From: Stappia sp.
GTDB taxonomy: Bacteria; Pseudomonadota; Alphaproteobacteria; Rhizobiales; Stappiaceae
Direction: 5' to 3'
NCBI RefSeq assembly: GCF_040110915.1
Contig: NZ_CP157793.1
Span: 3,050,939-3,114,938, forward strand
Length of the DNA stretch: 64,000 bases
Shown here: one piece after another, positions 60,179-64,000 of the stretch
How the letters are laid out: every line of letters begins with the position of its first letter
Numbering within the stretch: the first letter of the stretch is position 1
Notes under the pieces: generated by a model
Seen by the model: the letters and a program-made list of their open reading frames with translations, nothing else
Told to the model about the DNA's origin: nothing
The model's database searches: none
Program-made: the position numbers and the translations under genes

Positions 60179-61093
60179 TCAGACCCTCGGCTTGGCGGAG
60201 GCGGGAACGAACAGCCCCTGCGGACGGACCAGCAGGCAGACGATCACCAGCGTGTAGAGAAAGGCATCGCGAAACGGGCGGGCCTCCAGCGGCAGGAACG
60301 CCTGGAGCAGCACCGAGACCGCGCCGATCAGAAACCCGGCGGCCACCGCCCCGGGCAGCGACCCGAGGCCGCCGATCACCGTCGCGATGAAGGCCACCAG
60401 CATGATCTGGCCGCCCATGCGCACATCCGCGACGCCCGTCTGGGTGGCCATGATCAGACCCACAGCCGCCGCGAGCGCGCCCGACAGGGCGAAGGCGCCG
60501 GTGATCACCACATTGGCCCGCACCCCCAAAAGCCGCGCCATGGTGAAATCCTCGGCCGCCGCGCGCATTTCCAGCCCGAAGCGCGTCTTTTTCAGCAGGA
60601 GCGCAAGCCCGGTGACGACGGCGAGCGTCGCGACGATGACGATGATCTGCAGCAGCGGCACGTCGGCGCCGGCGATCGAGATCGGCACGTTGAGATCGGG
60701 CCACAGGCTGATCGCCTTGGGCCGCCCGCCATAGACCGCCAGAAGCACGTTGCGGATCACGAAGCCGAGCGCGAAGGAGGCGATCATCAGCGCCACCGGT
60801 TCGACCCGTCGCAGATGCCGGAACACGGCGTATTCGGACGCCACCGCGATGGCCGCGCCGATGAGCAGCACCAGCGGCACCAGGATCAGCGCCGGCGCGT
60901 TGCCGAGGAACATCACGGCCACCGCGTCGGTGGACGGCACGATCAGCGCGAAGACGCAGAAGGCGATATATTCGCCATGCGCGAAATTCACCAGATTCAT
61001 CACGCCGAAGATCAGCGCGATGCCGAGCGCGGCCATGGCGTAGATTCCGCCGAGCGCCGTCGCGTCGAAGAGAAGCTGGGCGAGGTTGGTCAT
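60179..61093 (-). CDS. livH: ABC transporter permease, LivH type
   Basis: A 304-residue membrane protein. It starts MTNLAQLLFDATALGGIYAM and carries the LivH pattern GVMNLVNFAHGEYIAF; the loop AAAEDFTMARLLGVRANVV is the ATPase-contact EAA-like region. It pairs with LivM. Its ATG overlaps the livF stop by 4 bp (ATGA). Confidence 0.93.
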   Translation of the reverse strand: MTNLAQLLFDATALGGIYAMAALGIALIFGVMNLVNFAHGEYIAFCVFALIVPSTDAVAVMFLGNAPALILVPLVLLIGAAIAVASEYAVFRHLRRVEPVALMIASFALGFVIRNVLLAVYGGRPKAISLWPDLNVPISIAGADVPLLQIIVIVATLAVVTGLALLLKKTRFGLEMRAAAEDFTMARLLGVRANVVITGAFALSGALAAAVGLIMATQTGVADVRMGGQIMLVAFIATVIGGLGSLPGAVAAGFLIGAVSVLLQAFLPLEARPFRDAFLYTLVIVCLLVRPQGLFVPASAKPRV

Positions 61094-61830
61094 GAAGCCG
61101 CCTCCGTTGCGGGTTGAGGCGCGCCGAAATAGGCCTGCGCCAGCGCGTCGCGGTCGACCATGTCGGCGGCATTGCCCTCGCCGACGATCCGGCCGCCGCG
61201 CATCAGGAGCATCCGTCCGCCGACGCGCGCGGCGCGCAGCGAGCTCTGCTCCACGATCAGAAGCGTCAGGCTGCGTTCCTCCTGCAGCGCGCACAGCGTG
61301 TCGTAGACCTGGTCGACGATCTTCGGCGCCAGACCGAGCGAGGGCTCGTCGACCATCATCAGTTTCGGATTGGTCATCAGCGCGCGGCCGATGGCGAGCA
61401 TCTGCTGCTGCCCGCCCGACAGCGCGCCGGCGCTCGCCGCCCGCCGTTCGCGCAGGATCGGGAAGGCGTCGAAGACCTCCGCGAGGTCGGTCTCGATGGC
61501 CTCCCGGTCGCGGCGGATGCCGGTGCCGACCCGCAAGTTTTCCTCAACCGACAGGGTGGCGAAGATTTCGCGCCCCTCGGGCACCATCGACAGGCCGAGG
61601 CGGGCGATCGCCTCCGGCCGGCGGCCGGTCAGCAGGTCGCCGTCCATCTCGATGCGGCCGTGCGTGGTCGGAACCGCCCCGCTGATCGCCCGCAGCAGCG
61701 AGGACTTCCCCGCCCCGTTGGGTCCCGAGACGAAGACGCGCTCGCCCTCCGCCACCTGCATGGTCAGATCGGTGATCGCCGGCACCTTGCCGTAACGCAC
61801 CGAGAGATCGAACACTCCGAGCTTGGACAT
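61090..61830 (-). CDS. livF: ABC transporter ATPase, LivF type
   Basis: A 246-residue ATPase. Walker A is SGPNGAGKSSLL, the signature is LSGGQQQMLAIGRAL, and Walker B is LMMVDEPSLGLAP, with MVPEGREIFATLSVEENL, typical of LivF. The ATG at 61830 shares its last base with the livG stop codon (TGATG), so the two ATPases are translationally coupled. It energises LivHM together with LivG. Confidence 0.94.
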   Translation of the reverse strand: MSKLGVFDLSVRYGKVPAITDLTMQVAEGERVFVSGPNGAGKSSLLRAISGAVPTTHGRIEMDGDLLTGRRPEAIARLGLSMVPEGREIFATLSVEENLRVGTGIRRDREAIETDLAEVFDAFPILRERRAASAGALSGGQQQMLAIGRALMTNPKLMMVDEPSLGLAPKIVDQVYDTLCALQEERSLTLLIVEQSSLRAARVGGRMLLMRGGRIVGEGNAADMVDRDALAQAYFGAPQPATEAAS

Positions 61831-62579
61831 CACGCGGCCTCCTGGTCGGCACCGAAATAGGCGTCGCGCACCCGCTGGCTGGCGGTGATCACGCCGCGGT
61901 CGCCTTCCTCGATCAGCCGCCCGGCGTCGAGCACATAGACGTGGCTCGTCACCGACAGCACCAGCGCGACGTTGTGTTCGATGAGCAGCACCCCGGTGCC
62001 CAGATCCGTCGCCACGCGGCGGATCAGCCCGGCGAGATCGGCGGCCTCTTCCTCCGACATGCCCGCCGCCGGCTCGTCGAGCAGCAGGAACTGCGGCGCG
62101 AACATCAGCGCCCGGGCGATGCCGACGCGGCGTTCGTCGGTGTAGGGCAGCCCCGCCGCCGGCTGCTCGGCGAGATGGGACACGCCCATCCATTCGAGCA
62201 GACGCAGCGCCTCGACCTCCGACGCATGACGGGAATGACCGAGCCCGACCCCGGTGACGGCCAGATTGTCCAGCACGTCCAGCCCGCCGAACAGCCGCCC
62301 GGCCTGGAAGGTGCGGGCAACCCCCTGCCGGCGCAACGCGTGCGCCGGCAGGGTTCCGACATCCTGACCGCTCAGGGTCACGCGGCCGGACGTCGGAGCC
62401 TGGAAGCCGGTGAGGACGTTGACCATGGTGGTCTTGCCCGCCCCGTTCGGCCCGATCAGCCCGTGCACCGTGCCGGGGGTGATGGTGAGGGTCACGTCGC
62501 TCAGCGCCGTGAAGCCACCGAACGCCACGCTCACCTTGGACGCCTCGAGGACGCCCCCCACACGCGCCTCAGCCTGCAT
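61830..62579 (-). CDS. livG: ABC transporter ATPase, LivG type
   Basis: A 249-residue ATPase. Walker A is IGPNGAGKTTMVNVLTG, followed by VARTFQAGRLFGGLDVLDN, a LivG hallmark. The signature segment reads LPYTDERRVGIARAL, where most LivG proteins have Gly at the Thr position, a small variation. Walker B is LLLDEPAAGMSEEE. It begins 3 bp after the hyuA-like stop, so hyuA and liv genes form one operon. Confidence 0.93.
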   Translation of the reverse strand: MQAEARVGGVLEASKVSVAFGGFTALSDVTLTITPGTVHGLIGPNGAGKTTMVNVLTGFQAPTSGRVTLSGQDVGTLPAHALRRQGVARTFQAGRLFGGLDVLDNLAVTGVGLGHSRHASEVEALRLLEWMGVSHLAEQPAAGLPYTDERRVGIARALMFAPQFLLLDEPAAGMSEEEAADLAGLIRRVATDLGTGVLLIEHNVALVLSVTSHVYVLDAGRLIEEGDRGVITASQRVRDAYFGADQEAA

Positions 62580-62582
62580 GGC

Positions 62583-64000
62583 TCAGGCCTCGGCCAGCTC
62601 TTTGGCCGGCAGCGCGCCCGCCTCCGGCGCGTCGGCCGTCAGGACGTAGGTGCCGGTCTCGTGCAGGGTCACCGTCCAGCCCGGCTCCACGACGATGGTG
62701 GTCGTGACCTCCTCGATCACCGCCGGCCCGTGCAGCACGTCGCCGGCGCCGAAGGCGGAGCCGTCGTAGACGGGCGTGTTCTGCGCGATGCCGTCGGCGT
62801 TGAACACCATGTCGCGGTGGCCCTTGAGGGCGGAGGCCGCGCCCTTGCCGCGCGCCAGCTTCATGTGCGGCGGCTTGTCGACCAGACCGGTGATGGTGCT
62901 TTCCACGTTCACCACCTCGACCTGATTGTGCGGCTCGTCGTAGGTGTAGAGCTCACGGTGACGGGCGTGGAACGCGGCCTTGATGGTCTCCAGGCTGTCT
63001 TCCGTGACCTCGAAGGGGTCGATCTCCACCGTGCATTCGTGCACCTGGCCGACATAGCGCATGTCGAGCGTGCGGCTGATGGTGATGTCGCTCTCGGTGA
63101 AGCCGTCGCCCGACAGATCGTCCCGACCCTTGGTCTCCAGGTCGTTGAACAGGGCGTCGAGCGTCTTCGCCGCCTCGGCGCCCTGCAGGCGCAGCGGCGC
63201 CGGGGCCATGTAGTTGTACTTCACGTCGGAGATGATCTGCCCGTAGGCGCACAGTCCCGAGGCCAGCTTGTTGACCAGCACCTTGGAGATGCCCATCTCG
63301 CGCGCCAGCGCCGTGATATGCGCGCCCGTCGCGCCGCCCGCGCCCATCAGGACGAAGTCGCGCGGATCGTAGCCGCGTTCCACCGACACCCGGCGGATGG
63401 CGTTCACCATGTTGTTGTTGACGATGGTGAACATGCCGTGCGCCGCCTTCTCGACGCTGATGCCCAGCGGGTCGGCCAGATGCGTCTTGATCGCCTTGCG
63501 CGCCTTGTCCAGATCGAGCGGCAGCCGCCCGCCGACGAGGCCGTCGGCGTTGAGATAGCCGAGCACGAGATTGGCGTCGGTGGTGGTCGGGCGCTCGCCG
63601 CCCTGGCCATAGCAGGCCGGTCCCGGCTCCGAGCCGGCCGACTGCGGGCCCATCTGCATCAGGCCCATCTCGTCGATCCAGCCGATCGACCCGCCGCCGG
63701 CGCCCAGCGTTTCCACCTGGATCATCGGAATGCCGATGCGGTAGCGCAGGAAGTCGATGTTCTTGTTGATGTTGGCCTTGCCGTCCTTGGTCAGCGTGAT
63801 GTCGAAGGACGTGCCGCCCATGTCGCAGGTGATGATGTTCTTCTCGTCCCACGGCTTGGCGACGTCGAGCGCGGCCTGCGGCGCGGAGGCCGGACCGGAG
63901 TTGATCGCATAGACCGACTGGTCGGACACGACCTTGCCGAGCGCCAGACCGCCGTTGGACTGGAAGTAGCGCACCGGGTTCTTTGAGCCGAGTTCGCGGA
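62583..64000 (-). CDS. Hydantoinase/oxoprolinase-family subunit A (HyuA-like, C-terminal part)
   Basis: The last 471 or so residues of a leftward gene cut by the window edge. Reading continues upstream of the first internal start (RELGSKNP before VRYFQSNGG), so this is a truncated gene. The nucleotide-binding core has DMGGTSFDITLTKDG, ETLGAGGGSIGWIDE and SAGSEPGPACYG with TDANLVLGYLNADG. This family includes N-methylhydantoinase A, 5-oxoprolinase and acetone carboxylase beta subunits, all of which use ATP to activate a carbonyl. The liv transporter genes follow directly, so the enzyme probably acts on the imported solute, perhaps a cyclic amide. A HyuB-type partner is expected beyond the edge. 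Confidence 0.88.
   Translation of the reverse strand, partial: RELGSKNPVRYFQSNGGLALGKVVSDQSVYAINSGPASAPQAALDVAKPWDEKNIITCDMGGTSFDITLTKDGKANINKNIDFLRYRIGIPMIQVETLGAGGGSIGWIDEMGLMQMGPQSAGSEPGPACYGQGGERPTTTDANLVLGYLNADGLVGGRLPLDLDKARKAIKTHLADPLGISVEKAAHGMFTIVNNNMVNAIRRVSVERGYDPRDFVLMGAGGATGAHITALAREMGISKVLVNKLASGLCAYGQIISDVKYNYMAPAPLRLQGAEAAKTLDALFNDLETKGRDDLSGDGFTESDITISRTLDMRYVGQVHECTVEIDPFEVTEDSLETIKAAFHARHRELYTYDEPHNQVEVVNVESTITGLVDKPPHMKLARGKGAASALKGHRDMVFNADGIAQNTPVYDGSAFGAGDVLHGPAVIEEVTTTIVVEPGWTVTLHETGTYVLTADAPEAGALPAKELAEA

Overview
The window is GC-rich (codons end mostly in G or C) and carries genes typical of a metabolically versatile alphaproteobacterium: an Rrf2 regulator of the NsrR type, a Thermus-type isocitrate dehydrogenase, cox-type molybdenum hydroxylases, a DmdA/GcvT-like protein, and TRAP and Liv transporters. 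A marine or soil Hyphomicrobiales-like organism fits best, but this is inferred from gene content; there is no rRNA or marker gene here to prove it. No tRNA, CRISPR array, insertion sequence or prophage was seen.

Left part (1-32.5 kb): cydDC faces an Rrf2 regulator, a 1-Cys peroxiredoxin and an Fnr-like regulator, a redox and nitrosative stress group. A DUF411 metal-binding protein and a Zn/Cd/Pb P-type ATPase with a clear MerR-type promoter follow, then a chemoreceptor, a HAD phosphatase, ilvD, isocitrate dehydrogenase and a LysR regulator. A LuxR-type response regulator faces a two-gene operon of a FIST-domain protein and a soluble hybrid histidine kinase, resembling NosP/NahK nitric-oxide signalling. 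Next are coxG-coxS-coxL-coxM (form II, so probably not a true CO dehydrogenase), a DmdA-like demethylase, a Lon-like protease with a small Usp-like partner, and katG ending in a strong terminator.

Middle part (33.0-50.2 kb): an island of six genes without recognisable full-length families, in two divergent operons around an AT-rich control region (40970-41638). The leftward arm encodes proteins of 784, 346, 303 and 1230 residues; the rightward arm encodes proteins of about 1633 and 1218 residues. The giants are beta-rich and lack Sec signal peptides. The 1230-residue protein combines a propeller-like N-terminus, amphipathic helices and a hydrophobic C-terminus. The two small proteins look enzyme-like: a possible ABBA-type prenyltransferase fold and an alpha/alpha-toroid protein. 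This is the best candidate for an undescribed system.

Right part (50.2-64 kb): a leftward operon set links a molybdenum hydroxylase (FAD, 2Fe-2S and Mo subunits) to a dctPQM TRAP transporter, with a divergent TetR regulator and a perfect 16-bp palindrome between them. A second leftward operon, hyuA-livG-livF-livH-livM-livK, couples a hydantoinase/oxoprolinase-family enzyme (cut by the window edge) to a branched-chain-type ABC importer and ends in an intrinsic terminator. Many genes in both operons overlap by 4 bp, so they are probably cotranscribed and translationally coupled.
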